A stretch of 9,458 bases of DNA from Halanaerobiales bacterium (GCA_023128035.1 JAGMES010000161.1:1-9458), one strand, 5' to 3'; numbered from the stretch's first letter, positions 1 to 6,932 are shown. Numbers and translations are program-made. The notes: a model not told the origin generated them from the letters alone.

Positions 1-25
1 GGGTCTTAACTCAAAAGATAAACTT

Positions 26-721
26 TCAGATTTTCGCTGCCTCGAAGGGTGTGAGAAGACGGCCTTTCTCTTCTATATATAAACCCTTTCGATGCATCCA
101 GGTATATGGCACTATCTCAATTCCTTCATACTCAGCTAAAGCGACCACTACCTCATCCGGACGAAGATTACCATTGCTACCTGTTTGAGAAGTTAGTTGA
201 AGAATAAAATCATCTGCCATTTCAATCAACTTTAAATCACGGAGCAAAGGTTTAATATCTAATTCCCGAATTTTCTTTTTACTTTGACGTTTAATCAAAA
301 TTTTATCCTGCTTATAGATTTCTCTAATAGCCTCTTGAATACCTTCTTTTTCTAAATTCGTTTTTAATCGAATCATATAAACTGCTATATTAATTTGTGC
401 AGTTAAAGATTTCACCTGAGGCGAAATAATCTCTGCTTTCACCAATTCTAAACCTTTAGGCATTTGAGGTTTCATCTTCTCCATAAATTCACTTACACTA
501 ATCTTTTCAGCAAATTCTATATCCATATATTCAGCGTTGCTTGTTATTCCTACTTTTAGAGCTGGGCCCATGGAAATCAAATGATGTGGATTAAAACCTT
601 GAGAGAAAGCAATTGGTACTTTAGCTCGACGAATAGCTCTAGAAATAGTACTCATCAAATCCAGATGAGAGATAAATCTAACAGATTCTTGTTTAACAAA
701 TTGTATTCGCATTTTTAACAT
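26..721 (-). CDS. TIGR03936/DUF2344 radical SAM-linked protein
   Basis: About 231 residues, the usual length for the DUF2344 (TIGR03936) family, whose members sit beside or fused to the radical SAM protein encoded just upstream here. The biochemical role is unknown. The diagnostic opening is visible: RIQFVKQESVRFISHLDLM, then RAIRRAKVPIAFSQGFNPH and a GPALKVGITSNAEYMDIEF stretch. The frame opens with GTG at 727 (overlapping the upstream TGA) but an in-frame ATG at 721 lies 10 nt after a GGGGG ribosome-binding-like run, against 4 nt for the GTG, so ATG 721 is preferred; a third candidate, ATG 712, is too far from that run. The start is thus 2 nt past the upstream stop, implying translational coupling. 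No catalytic motif or metal site is evident. Family assignment is firm; the exact start is not. Confidence 0.9.
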   Translation of the reverse strand: MLKMRIQFVKQESVRFISHLDLMSTISRAIRRAKVPIAFSQGFNPHHLISMGPALKVGITSNAEYMDIEFAEKISVSEFMEKMKPQMPKGLELVKAEIISPQVKSLTAQINIAVYMIRLKTNLEKEGIQEAIREIYKQDKILIKRQSKKKIRELDIKPLLRDLKLIEMADDFILQLTSQTGSNGNLRPDEVVVALAEYEGIEIVPYTWMHRKGLYIEEKGRLLTPFEAAKI

Positions 722-723
722 GA

Positions 724-2580
724 TCACTCAGCCCCCAAAAGTTGAATTGCCACATTAAGATTGTCACAACAACCACATTGGGAACAGTACTCAAAACGAC
801 AATCAACAGTATTCTCTTCTTTGATAGCTTTCTGATATTCATTCCAAAGATAATCCTTGCTTACTCCGCTTTTAATATGTCCCCAAGGTAAAATGTCTTC
901 TTTATCATAAGGGAAGTTAATGTAATAATTATGGTCAATTCCAGCTTCTTCAAAAGCGTTAATCCAGAGATCATAGTTAAAATATTCAGACCAACTGTCA
1001 AATTTAGCTCCATTTTTCCAAGCTAAATATAACGCTTTTGCTAATCTTCTATCACCTCGAGCAAAGACTCCTTCTAGAATACTAATATCTGCATCATGCC
1101 AATTAAGTTTCATACCTCTACCTCGAACTTCTTCTCTTAGAATTTGTTGCTTGCGACGAATCTCTTCTAAAGAAGCCATCGGTTCCCATTGAAATGGAGT
1201 ATGTGCTTTGGGAACGAAGTTAGAAACACTAACAGTAATGTGAACAGGTCTTGTACCATTTTGACGTCGAATTTCATCACATAATTTTGATACTTTTTTA
1301 GTCAATTCTCCAATCCCGACTAAATCTTCATCTCTCTCGGTTGGTAGACCTAACATGAAATAGAGCTTAATACCTGTCCATCCTTCATTGACTGCAGAGG
1401 AAGTTGCCTCAATAAGATTCTCCTCAGTAACCCCTTTATTAATGACATTGCGCATTCTCTGAGTACCAGCCTCTGGTGCAAAGGTTAAACCTGTTTTTCG
1501 TACCCGTTGTACCTCTTTTGCTAATCCCACAGAAAAACTGTCAATTCTAAGAGATGGAAGAGATATTCCTATTCCCAGGTTCTGATACTCATCAACCAAA
1601 TCTTCAGCTAATCGTTTAATTCCAGTATAATCACTGGTACTTAAAGATGCCAGAGAGATTTCATTATAACCAGTGCTATCAAGAAGTTTCTTCGCTTGTT
1701 CTTTTAGAGTCTTCAAACTACGTTCCCGAACAGGACGATAGATCATTCCTGCTTGACAGAATCGACACCCTCTAGTGCAACCTCTGGCAATCTCTAAGAC
1801 TACTCTATCATGAATAACTTCCATAAAAGGAACGATAAATTTTTCAGGGTAAAAAGTCTGATCTAAATTTGCAATTACCTGTTTTTCCACAGATTGAGGA
1901 ACACCCTCAATCGTAGGTTTTACTTCTATCACTTTACCTTCATCATTATATTTCACTTCATATAACGAAGGCACATAGACTCCACGAATCTGAGCTAAAT
2001 GAAAAAGAAGTTTACTTCTCTCCCATCCCTGGCTTTTTCCTTTTTCAATAAATTCCATAATTTCTTCAATCGTCTCTTCAGCCTCACCTATATAAAAGAA
2101 ATCGATAAAATCAGCAATTGGTTCTGGATTATATCCACATGGTCCACCAGCACCAATGATTGGGTCCGTGTCACTACGATCTTTTTGGAACATTGGGATT
2201 TCTGCTAAATCTAACATATTTAATATATTAGTATAAGACATCTCATATTGAAGTGTAAATCCAATAAAGTCAAACTCCTTTATTGGAAGTTGGCTTTCTA
2301 AAGCAAACAAAGGAATATGATGCTCTCTCATTTTTGATTCCATATCTACCCATGGAGCAAAAACCCTCTCTGTTACCCAGTTCTCACGTTGATTTAAAAG
2401 ATGATATAAAATCTTTATTCCCAGATGAGACATACCAATCTCATATGTATCAGGAAAAGCCAGCGCAATTTTAAAATTAACATCTGCATGATCTTTATGA
2501 ACCGAATTCCATTCATTACCATTATAACGTGTCGGTTTTTCGACTTCTGGTAAAATCGACAACAACAATTCTTTATCCAT
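724..2580 (-). CDS. TIGR03960-type radical SAM protein (B12-binding-like N-terminus)
   Basis: 618 residues, full length. The N-terminal third (about 35-200) resembles a B12-binding-like Rossmann region (FPDTYEIGMSHLG near 42, GAGGPCGYNPEP near 143, IGEAEETI near 164). The radical SAM core follows, with the [4Fe-4S] ligands in GCTRGCRFCQ: Cys268, Cys272, Cys275. SLASLSTSDYTG (309-320), FAPEAGTQRMR (367-377) and IKLYFMLGLPTERDED (404-419) are typical later core motifs. The extreme C-terminus carries a second cysteine group, Cys594, 599, 602, 604 and 605. Members of this family occur next to or fused with DUF2344 in many bacteria, between the rod-shape genes and ribonuclease G; substrate and reaction are unknown. 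The ATG at 2580 has a strong GAGGGGG site 7 nt upstream. A 111-bp gap separates it from the M50 protease gene, so it may have its own promoter. Confidence 0.93.
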   Translation of the reverse strand: MDKELLLSILPEVEKPTRYNGNEWNSVHKDHADVNFKIALAFPDTYEIGMSHLGIKILYHLLNQRENWVTERVFAPWVDMESKMREHHIPLFALESQLPIKEFDFIGFTLQYEMSYTNILNMLDLAEIPMFQKDRSDTDPIIGAGGPCGYNPEPIADFIDFFYIGEAEETIEEIMEFIEKGKSQGWERSKLLFHLAQIRGVYVPSLYEVKYNDEGKVIEVKPTIEGVPQSVEKQVIANLDQTFYPEKFIVPFMEVIHDRVVLEIARGCTRGCRFCQAGMIYRPVRERSLKTLKEQAKKLLDSTGYNEISLASLSTSDYTGIKRLAEDLVDEYQNLGIGISLPSLRIDSFSVGLAKEVQRVRKTGLTFAPEAGTQRMRNVINKGVTEENLIEATSSAVNEGWTGIKLYFMLGLPTERDEDLVGIGELTKKVSKLCDEIRRQNGTRPVHITVSVSNFVPKAHTPFQWEPMASLEEIRRKQQILREEVRGRGMKLNWHDADISILEGVFARGDRRLAKALYLAWKNGAKFDSWSEYFNYDLWINAFEEAGIDHNYYINFPYDKEDILPWGHIKSGVSKDYLWNEYQKAIKEENTVDCRFEYCSQCGCCDNLNVAIQLLGAE

Positions 2581-2594
2581 TAAAATGCCCCCTC

Positions 2595-2630
2595 GTATTA
2601 ATACTAGAGAAATTAATTTCGTTTTCTCTA
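2595..2630. repeat. Cluster of palindromes in the leader of the radical SAM gene
   Basis: Three overlapping symmetric elements lie 15-50 bp upstream of the radical SAM start. GTATTAATAC (2595-2604) and GAAATTAATTTC (2609-2620) are perfect palindromes. TAGAGAAA (2605-2612) and TTTCTCTA (2623-2630) are perfect 8-bp arms around a 10-nt loop. The hairpin and the 12-bp palindrome are mutually exclusive. There is no GC-rich stem followed by a T-run, so it is not a typical terminator. An operator or an RNA leader structure is possible; AT-rich sequence also produces such symmetry by chance. The rest of the 2581-2691 gap shows no gene and no convincing promoter. Confidence 0.4.
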
Positions 2631-2691
2631 ATTGAAAATTTCCTGATAAACCATTTTTATTTGTTCTACAATTAGAGCAAAATCCCTTTTT

Positions 2692-3570
2692 TTATGAAGA
2701 AGATAATAATTCTTTAACAGGAACATTTCTACCCTCTTCAAAGAAAGTATTCAAAACTTCAATCTCCGTTATTATACCCAAAAAATGATAGTCTTCATCA
2801 TAGATCAAAAATCGGGTAAAACCATTTGGATCAATCCCTTTCAAGATACTGGTTATCAGCGTATCTTCTGACACCAGCAATTCATGACAGGGAAGTAATT
2901 TTGCCTCACGAAGCAATGTCTTTTTCTTTATCAAATACTTCATTAAGACAAAGATTGACTGTTCTTCTTCCTTCATTGTTGCAAAATAAACGAAAAAAGC
3001 TACTAACAACGAAATCAAACCTGTTTTACCTGTTAGCCATGTAAAAAAAGCTCCTCCTCCTGCTATGAGAGTCAAAATTCGCGTGACCTGAAGGGTTATA
3101 TGAGTCGCTTTCCAGTATCCTTTATTAAAAACAAGATTCGCTCTGAGAATCCTTCCTCCATCTAATGGTAAGGCGGGAATTAAATTAAAAATACCAATAC
3201 TTAAATTACAGGACATAAAAAATCGAACCCTCTCATAATCAAGAAGACCATACCTCACACATAAAATTGTCAGGAGTAATAGCGTTAGATTTAAGGCTGG
3301 CCCGGCTATAGCCACCCTTCTTTCTATAGAAGGATTTATCTCTAACATATCATCAAAAACTGCCACACCGCCAAAGGGAAGCAACTCAATTTTCTTTATC
3401 TTTAAACCATAATAACGCGCTGTAAAAACATGGGCCAGTTCATGAAGAAAAACCACCATAAAAGCAATCAATGCCCGGGCCAGACCTCCGACCAGGGCAA
3501 AGAGCAAGATTATCACCAAAAATAACCAATTCACCTTTATCTTTATTCCCCACAATTTCAAAATGGTCAT
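2692..3570 (-). CDS. M50 site-2 metalloprotease, SpoIVFB-like, with C-terminal CBS-like region
   Basis: An integral-membrane zinc protease of the S2P/M50B family; SpoIVFB relatives cleave membrane-associated substrates such as pro-sigma-K. Numbering from the ATG at 3570 (292 residues): a first membrane segment at about 13-33 follows WGIKIKVNWLF; the zinc motif HELAH is at 43-47 (ligands His43 and His47, catalytic Glu44); the second motif NLIPALPLDGGR is at 129-140 with the third ligand Asp137. LPFGGVAVF (64-72) and AGPALNL (89-95) are family hallmarks. Further hydrophobic helices run to about 198, then a soluble CBS-like tail (about 225-290), as in SpoIVFB. A GTG at 3579 would extend the frame by three codons, but it abuts the GCGGG run with no spacing. 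ATG 3570 forms a classic 4-bp ATGA overlap with the upstream stop, with GGGGTGG 5 nt before it. Substrate unknown. Confidence 0.9.
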   Translation of the reverse strand: MTILKLWGIKIKVNWLFLVIILLFALVGGLARALIAFMVVFLHELAHVFTARYYGLKIKKIELLPFGGVAVFDDMLEINPSIERRVAIAGPALNLTLLLLTILCVRYGLLDYERVRFFMSCNLSIGIFNLIPALPLDGGRILRANLVFNKGYWKATHITLQVTRILTLIAGGGAFFTWLTGKTGLISLLVAFFVYFATMKEEEQSIFVLMKYLIKKKTLLREAKLLPCHELLVSEDTLITSILKGIDPNGFTRFLIYDEDYHFLGIITEIEVLNTFFEEGRNVPVKELLSSS

Positions 3571-3875
3571 CCTTGCCACCCCGCAATGATTTCCCGTATC
3601 TTTTCATTAACCATTGTTGAAAATTGACCTAGTTTTTCCTTCAAGGAATTAGATGCCTGTTCTTTCCAAACATTCGCACGGACTCCCAGATTCAATTGCT
3701 TAATCCCTAGTTTCTCAACATCCTCTGAATCCCAACTGAACTCATCAGATAAGGCATATTCTACATAAGAAAGAACCTTTTGGCTCCAGGGAGTTTCCAC
3801 TTGCTGAATAATACAAATTAATAAAAAAATATAAAATGCCAGGACAATCTGGCGCCAGATCATTTTTTTTGGCAT
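3567..3875 (-). CDS. Short single-pass membrane protein, SpoIVFA-like N-terminal region without LytM domain
   Basis: 102 residues: a basic N-terminus (MPKKMIWRQ), one hydrophobic helix at about 9-24, and a predicted extracytoplasmic part of about 75 residues ending in a lysine/glutamate-rich probable helix (about 74-98). In sporulating Firmicutes the gene before spoIVFB is spoIVFA, a longer protein (about 260 residues in Bacillus) with a membrane segment and a C-terminal LytM/M23 domain that restrains the protease. VEYALSDEFSWDSEDVEKLG (38-57) recalls the juxtamembrane part of that family, but no M23 motif exists here and the gene ends by a 4-bp overlap with the protease gene. The start at 3875 has a very strong AAAGGAGGG site. 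It is most likely the protease's membrane partner. The reading frame is secure; the homology is inference from position and weak similarity. Confidence 0.72.
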   Translation of the reverse strand: MPKKMIWRQIVLAFYIFLLICIIQQVETPWSQKVLSYVEYALSDEFSWDSEDVEKLGIKQLNLGVRANVWKEQASNSLKEKLGQFSTMVNEKIREIIAGWQG

Positions 3876-3906
3876 AAAAAAACTCCCTCCTTTATATCTT
3901 TTTATA

Positions 3907-3935
3907 ATTATATTAGATAAAAGAAGGTACTATGC
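3907..3935 (-). promoter_or_regulatory. Promoter-like site before the SpoIVFA/SpoIVFB-like pair; resembles a sigma-E site
   Basis: Read on the minus strand, GCATAGT (3935-3929) and AATATAAT (3914-3907) are separated by 14 nt. The Bacillus sporulation sigma-E consensus is approximately GMATATT, 13-15 nt, CATACAAT; the match is 6/7 and 6/8. The site lies 31 nt before the ATG at 3875 and immediately ahead of a strong ribosome binding site. The same DNA contains a perfect housekeeping -10 box, TATAAT (3912-3907), but with a poor -35 at 17 nt (GCATAG). The Bacillus spoIVF operon is driven by sigma-E, which makes the resemblance meaningful but not conclusive in AT-rich DNA. Confidence 0.4.
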
Positions 3936-3952
3936 CCAAAATTATTTCGACT

Positions 3953-5095
3953 TTAAAACATAATTTTCTGTTTTCGCATTCTTACATTCAACACTAACCC
4001 AACCGCAATCAAGTTTGTAAGCAATGAACTGCCTCCATAGCTTACAAAAGGTAATGGAATACCCGTAACCGGCATCACACCCATGGTCATTCCAACATTC
4101 TCGAGAATATGAAACATCCACATTGAAGCAACCCCAACAACCACTAACGTACCAAAGGAATCTCTTGCATCTCTAGAAATAAAAACACAACGAATGAGAA
4201 GTGTAAAATATAAAATCAAAACAAATGTTGCCCCAACAAAACCTAACTCCTCCCCAATCACTGGAAAGATAAAATCTGTATGTTGTTCAGGCAAAAAACG
4301 GAGTTGATTTTGGGTACCATTAAACAACCCTTTCCCAAAAAGTTGTCCTGACCCAATAGCGATCTTAGACTGAATTATGTTATAACCATGTCCATAAGGA
4401 TCGATATATGGATCAATAAGCACCTGTAAACGTTTTAACTGATATGCTTTTAGAAAAGGAAAGCTAAAGTCATAATAGATACTTAAGAGAACCAGAACTA
4501 ATACCAAAACAATTGCAGTAACAATAACAAAAGTCATCAGTTTAGCATTTCCACCACCAACATAAAGCATGCCAATGGTAATTCCAATAAAAACCAAAGA
4601 CGTACCCAAATCATTTTGTGCTAAAACTAATAAGACTGGCAGAGCTGCCACTCCACATGTCTTCAACATTCCGGATAAATATTTCATCTCATTTTCCCGT
4701 GAAGAAATAAAGGCCGCTAATACAATTATCATCGCTAACTTTGCAATTTCAGATGGCTGAAAGCTAACAGGTCCAAGACGAAACCAACTTTTTGAACCTG
4801 AAACTGTCGATGCAAAAACTAAAGTTACAGTCAAAATTGCCAGAGTAAAAAGATAAATTATACTTGAATACTCTTTCAACCACCGATAATCAACAAATTG
4901 AATAACCGCTATAATCAATAATCCTAGAACAGTTGCAGTAAGTTGCACCTTCAGGAAACTCTTACTATACTCTTCCATAGTATTAAAATAGGTTGCACTG
5001 GCAATAATCATCATTCCAATTGAAATCAATAGTAAAACTATGAGCAAAACAGAAAAATCAAAATTTCTAATTAATTTTCGATTAAAGTCAATCAT
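3953..5095 (-). CDS. rodA: RodA, SEDS peptidoglycan glycosyltransferase of the elongasome
   Basis: 380 residues, normal length. RodA polymerises lipid II into glycan strands in the membrane, paired with a class B PBP, here plausibly the PBP2 at 7049-9325. About ten hydrophobic helices are visible. SEDS signatures: SKSWFRLGPVSFQPSE (101-116, containing the conserved Trp104), AQNDLGTSLVF (159-169), AIGSGQLFGKGLFNGTQ (246-262), LPEQHTDFIFPVIGEELG (268-285) with the conserved Asp274 equivalent to the essential SEDS aspartate, and GIPLPFVSYGGSSLL (345-359). The clustering with mrdA/min genes and the HTDFIF context favour RodA over FtsW or SpoVE. The ATG at 5095 has GGAGGG 8 nt upstream. A terminator and a promoter separate it from minE, so it can be expressed independently of the min genes. 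No terminator is seen after its stop. Confidence 0.95.
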   Translation of the reverse strand: MIDFNRKLIRNFDFSVLLIVLLLISIGMMIIASATYFNTMEEYSKSFLKVQLTATVLGLLIIAVIQFVDYRWLKEYSSIIYLFTLAILTVTLVFASTVSGSKSWFRLGPVSFQPSEIAKLAMIIVLAAFISSRENEMKYLSGMLKTCGVAALPVLLVLAQNDLGTSLVFIGITIGMLYVGGGNAKLMTFVIVTAIVLVLVLVLLSIYYDFSFPFLKAYQLKRLQVLIDPYIDPYGHGYNIIQSKIAIGSGQLFGKGLFNGTQNQLRFLPEQHTDFIFPVIGEELGFVGATFVLILYFTLLIRCVFISRDARDSFGTLVVVGVASMWMFHILENVGMTMGVMPVTGIPLPFVSYGGSSLLTNLIAVGLVLNVRMRKQKIMF

Positions 5096-5116
5096 TTTTA
5101 TATCCCTCCAGTTACA

Positions 5117-5145
5117 ATTATATAATATCTGAAGGTGGAAGTCTA
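5117..5145 (-). promoter_or_regulatory. Housekeeping-type promoter of rodA
   Basis: On the minus strand, TAGACT (5145-5140; 4/6 to TTGACA) is followed after exactly 17 nt by a perfect TATAAT (5122-5117). The expected transcription start is near 5111-5109, giving a very short leader of about 15 nt that begins at or just before the GGAGGG site of rodA. Its place directly after the minE terminator supports a real function. Confidence 0.6.
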
Positions 5146-5170
5146 TCTTCTTTACAGATTTATATCATCT

Positions 5171-5201
5171 AAAAATAAAAGCAGGGAATTTCACCCTGCT
5201 T
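5171..5201 (-). terminator. Rho-independent terminator after minE
   Basis: On the minus strand, AAGCAGGG (5201-5194) and CCCTGCTT (5186-5179) form a perfect 8-bp stem with a 7-nt loop (5193-5187), followed by a T-rich run TTTTATTTTT (5180-5171). The upstream arm begins within the minE TAA stop codon. This is the only clear intrinsic terminator in the window and ends the PBP2-minCDE part of the cluster. Confidence 0.88.
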
Positions 5202-5454
5202 AATTACGTTTAGATTTAATTGGAATATTTGCCAACAATAACATAGTCTCTTGTTCTCGTTTCAAACTCATCTCAAGATCAGCTGTATCAACTTCAACAT
5301 ATTTAGACACCACTGATATAATATCTTTCTTCATATTCTCTAATTCCCGAGGAGAGAGTTTGATTCTGTCATGGACGAGGACAAATTGGAGGCGTTCTTT
5401 GGCTACATTTTTACTACTTTCTTTAGAAGATATCTTTTTGAGAAAATCAATCAC
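5200..5454 (-). CDS. minE: MinE, topological specificity factor of the Min division-site system
   Basis: 84 residues from GTG 5454. MinE binds membrane-bound MinD, displaces MinC and stimulates MinD ATPase, so driving Min oscillation or gradients that keep FtsZ rings at mid-cell. Visible: an N-terminal membrane-targeting segment (VIDFLKKI), the MinD-contact helix (ESSKNVAKERLQFVLVHDR, 12-30, with Arg21 at the position known for MinE), then the dimerisation region (LSPRELENMKKDI, SKYVEVD) and the closing LLLANIPIK (72-80). The frame can be opened at GTG 5472, overlapping the minD stop, but that start has no ribosome binding site. AGGAGG (5467-5462), which that reading would translate as RGG, sits 7 nt before GTG 5454, and starting there gives the canonical V/M-IDFL opening. 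It lies 14 nt after minD. Confidence 0.95.
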   Translation of the reverse strand: MIDFLKKISSKESSKNVAKERLQFVLVHDRIKLSPRELENMKKDIISVVSKYVEVDTADLEMSLKREQETMLLLANIPIKSKRN

Positions 5455-5468
5455 CTCATATCCTCCTC

Positions 5469-6263
5469 TCACGATAAGCCAATGATTCGCTTAAAGCGAT
5501 CCATCAGATTTCCTTTTTCAAGGTTTAATAAAGGAACATCTGCCCCTTCAAGCCTACGTGCAATATTGCGAAAAGCTAAACCTGAACGTGATTCATCATC
5601 TAAAACCACTGGTTCACCTCGATTGGTGGAGATAACAATATCCTCATCTTCAGGTACCACACCCAATAAACCAATAGCCAGAATCTCAATCATATCATCA
5701 ATATCCATCATATCACCGCGTTTGACCATATCAATCCGAAGTCGATTAATGATCACCCGTGGTTCCTTTAAGCCTTCAACTTCTAAAAGTCCAATAACCC
5801 GGTCTGCATCCCGTACAGCAGAAACTTCTGGTGTAGTAACGATAATTGCCTCTTCTGCTCCCGCAATAGCATTCCTAAAGCCCTGTTCAATCCCTGCTGG
5901 ACAATCCACTATTACATAGTCAAAATCCTTCTTCAAATCGTTTGTCAATACTTTCATCTGTGAAGGATTTACTGCATTTTTATCCCGAGTTTGAGCAGCT
6001 GGTAACAGATGTAAGTTTTTGTTTCGCTTATCCTTAATTAATGCTTGCTCTAATCGACATGTACCTTCAACTACATCCACGATATCATAGACAATTCGAT
6101 TTTCTAACCCCATAACTACGTCTAAATTTCTAAGACCAATATCTGCATCAATTAAGACAACTTTTTTTCCCTCCATAGCGAGAGCAGTTCCTAAATTAGC
6201 TGAAGCGGTGGTTTTACCTACACCACCTTTACCAGATGTAATGACCAAAACTTTTCCAGCCAT
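5469..6263 (-). CDS. minD: MinD, membrane-cycling ATPase of the Min system
   Basis: 264 residues, full length. A deviant Walker A ParA/MinD ATPase that binds membrane when ATP-loaded, recruits MinC and is released by MinE. The deviant Walker A motif SGKGGVGKTT spans 10-19 with signature Lys12 and Lys17; switch I region DADIGLRNLD is at 39-48; the Walker B/switch II region YVIVDCPAGIE is at 116-126 with Asp120. TTPEVSAVRDADRVIGLL (143-160) is typical MinD. The end, NLMDRFKRIIGL (about 252-263), is an amphipathic membrane-targeting helix. The ATG at 6263 has AGGAGG 7 nt upstream and lies 17 nt after minC. The C-terminal helix, full minC and minE neighbours and length rule out a chromosome-partition ParA or FlhG. 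Confidence 0.97.
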   Translation of the reverse strand: MAGKVLVITSGKGGVGKTTASANLGTALAMEGKKVVLIDADIGLRNLDVVMGLENRIVYDIVDVVEGTCRLEQALIKDKRNKNLHLLPAAQTRDKNAVNPSQMKVLTNDLKKDFDYVIVDCPAGIEQGFRNAIAGAEEAIIVTTPEVSAVRDADRVIGLLEVEGLKEPRVIINRLRIDMVKRGDMMDIDDMIEILAIGLLGVVPEDEDIVISTNRGEPVVLDDESRSGLAFRNIARRLEGADVPLLNLEKGNLMDRFKRIIGLS

Positions 6264-6280
6264 GCCTTTACCTCCTCTGC

Positions 6281-6916
6281 TTAATATTCAAAACCCTCAA
6301 TTACAATAAAGCCATCTTTTATAAAAGCTCGTTCAGGTTTAATCTTACCTCTTTTTCTGATAACTTTTCCATCTGGTGAACGAGAAATACAATGGGCAAT
6401 CCTTAACTGGGTTGGTTGTAAAGAAATCGCATAAACCTCAGCTTCAGTATTACCTTGAGCCCCAGCATGAACAACTCCCCACAGATGTCCCATAACAATC
6501 ACATCTCCAGAAGCAATCACTTCAGCTCCTGGATTTACATCTCCAATAATTGTCATGTTCCCTCTGTAAGAAACTTTTTGCCCTGAACGAATGGTTCTTT
6601 TGAGGATTAAAGTATCATCCTCATTCTTAATTAAAGCTTTATTTTGTAAAAACTGAGCAGATAACATGGGGGTACTCACAAATTCAATTCCTGCTAATTC
6701 GAACTCTTGGCATAGATTGATCAATGCTATCTTTTCGTAAGGAGAAATAACCCGGTTCCCTGAATTAATAGTAATTGATGAACCACGAAAAAAATCATTA
6801 GCATTAACAAATTTTTCCTTAAGTTCTTCTAAAATATTCGGAAATTCAATCTGCTCATTCAAATAAATTGTTAAACCTTGATTGTTACCTCTAACCAAGA
6901 CCCCCTGTCGTGTCAT
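6281..6916 (-). CDS. minC: MinC, FtsZ polymerisation inhibitor
   Basis: 211 residues, typical length. MinC is recruited to the membrane by MinD and antagonises FtsZ assembly. The N-terminal FtsZ-interacting domain (about 1-95) is weakly conserved (VLVRGNNQGLTIYLN near the start). A short linker leads to the C-terminal beta-helix: RTIRSGQKVSYRGNMTIIGD (107-126) with the MinD-contact RSGQ at 110-113, NPGAEVIASGDVIVMGHLWG (128-147), and AGAQGN then SLQPTQLRIA (165-174). The usual G-R-L-R-G turn reads G-H-L-W-G here (143-147), a modest substitution. The ATG at 6916 has a GGGAGGA site 6 nt upstream. The unusual 132-bp gap to the PBP2 gene contrasts with the tight minC-minD-minE spacing. Confidence 0.95.
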   Translation of the reverse strand: MTRQGVLVRGNNQGLTIYLNEQIEFPNILEELKEKFVNANDFFRGSSITINSGNRVISPYEKIALINLCQEFELAGIEFVSTPMLSAQFLQNKALIKNEDDTLILKRTIRSGQKVSYRGNMTIIGDVNPGAEVIASGDVIVMGHLWGVVHAGAQGNTEAEVYAISLQPTQLRIAHCISRSPDGKVIRKRGKIKPERAFIKDGFIVIEGFEY

Positions 6917-6932
6917 TTTAGTTCCTCCCTAT

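Noticed and set aside
1..25. Start of a downstream ribonuclease G gene
   Set aside because: Expected from gene order, but the 25 bases left after the last stop show no start codon or clear ribosome binding site.
3571..3579. M50 protease start at GTG 3579
   Set aside because: There is no spacer to the purine-rich run, whereas ATG 3570 gives an ATGA overlap and a family-like N-terminus.
5455..5472. minE start at GTG 5472
   Set aside because: No ribosome binding site precedes it, and it would translate the AGGAGG that is correctly placed for GTG 5454.
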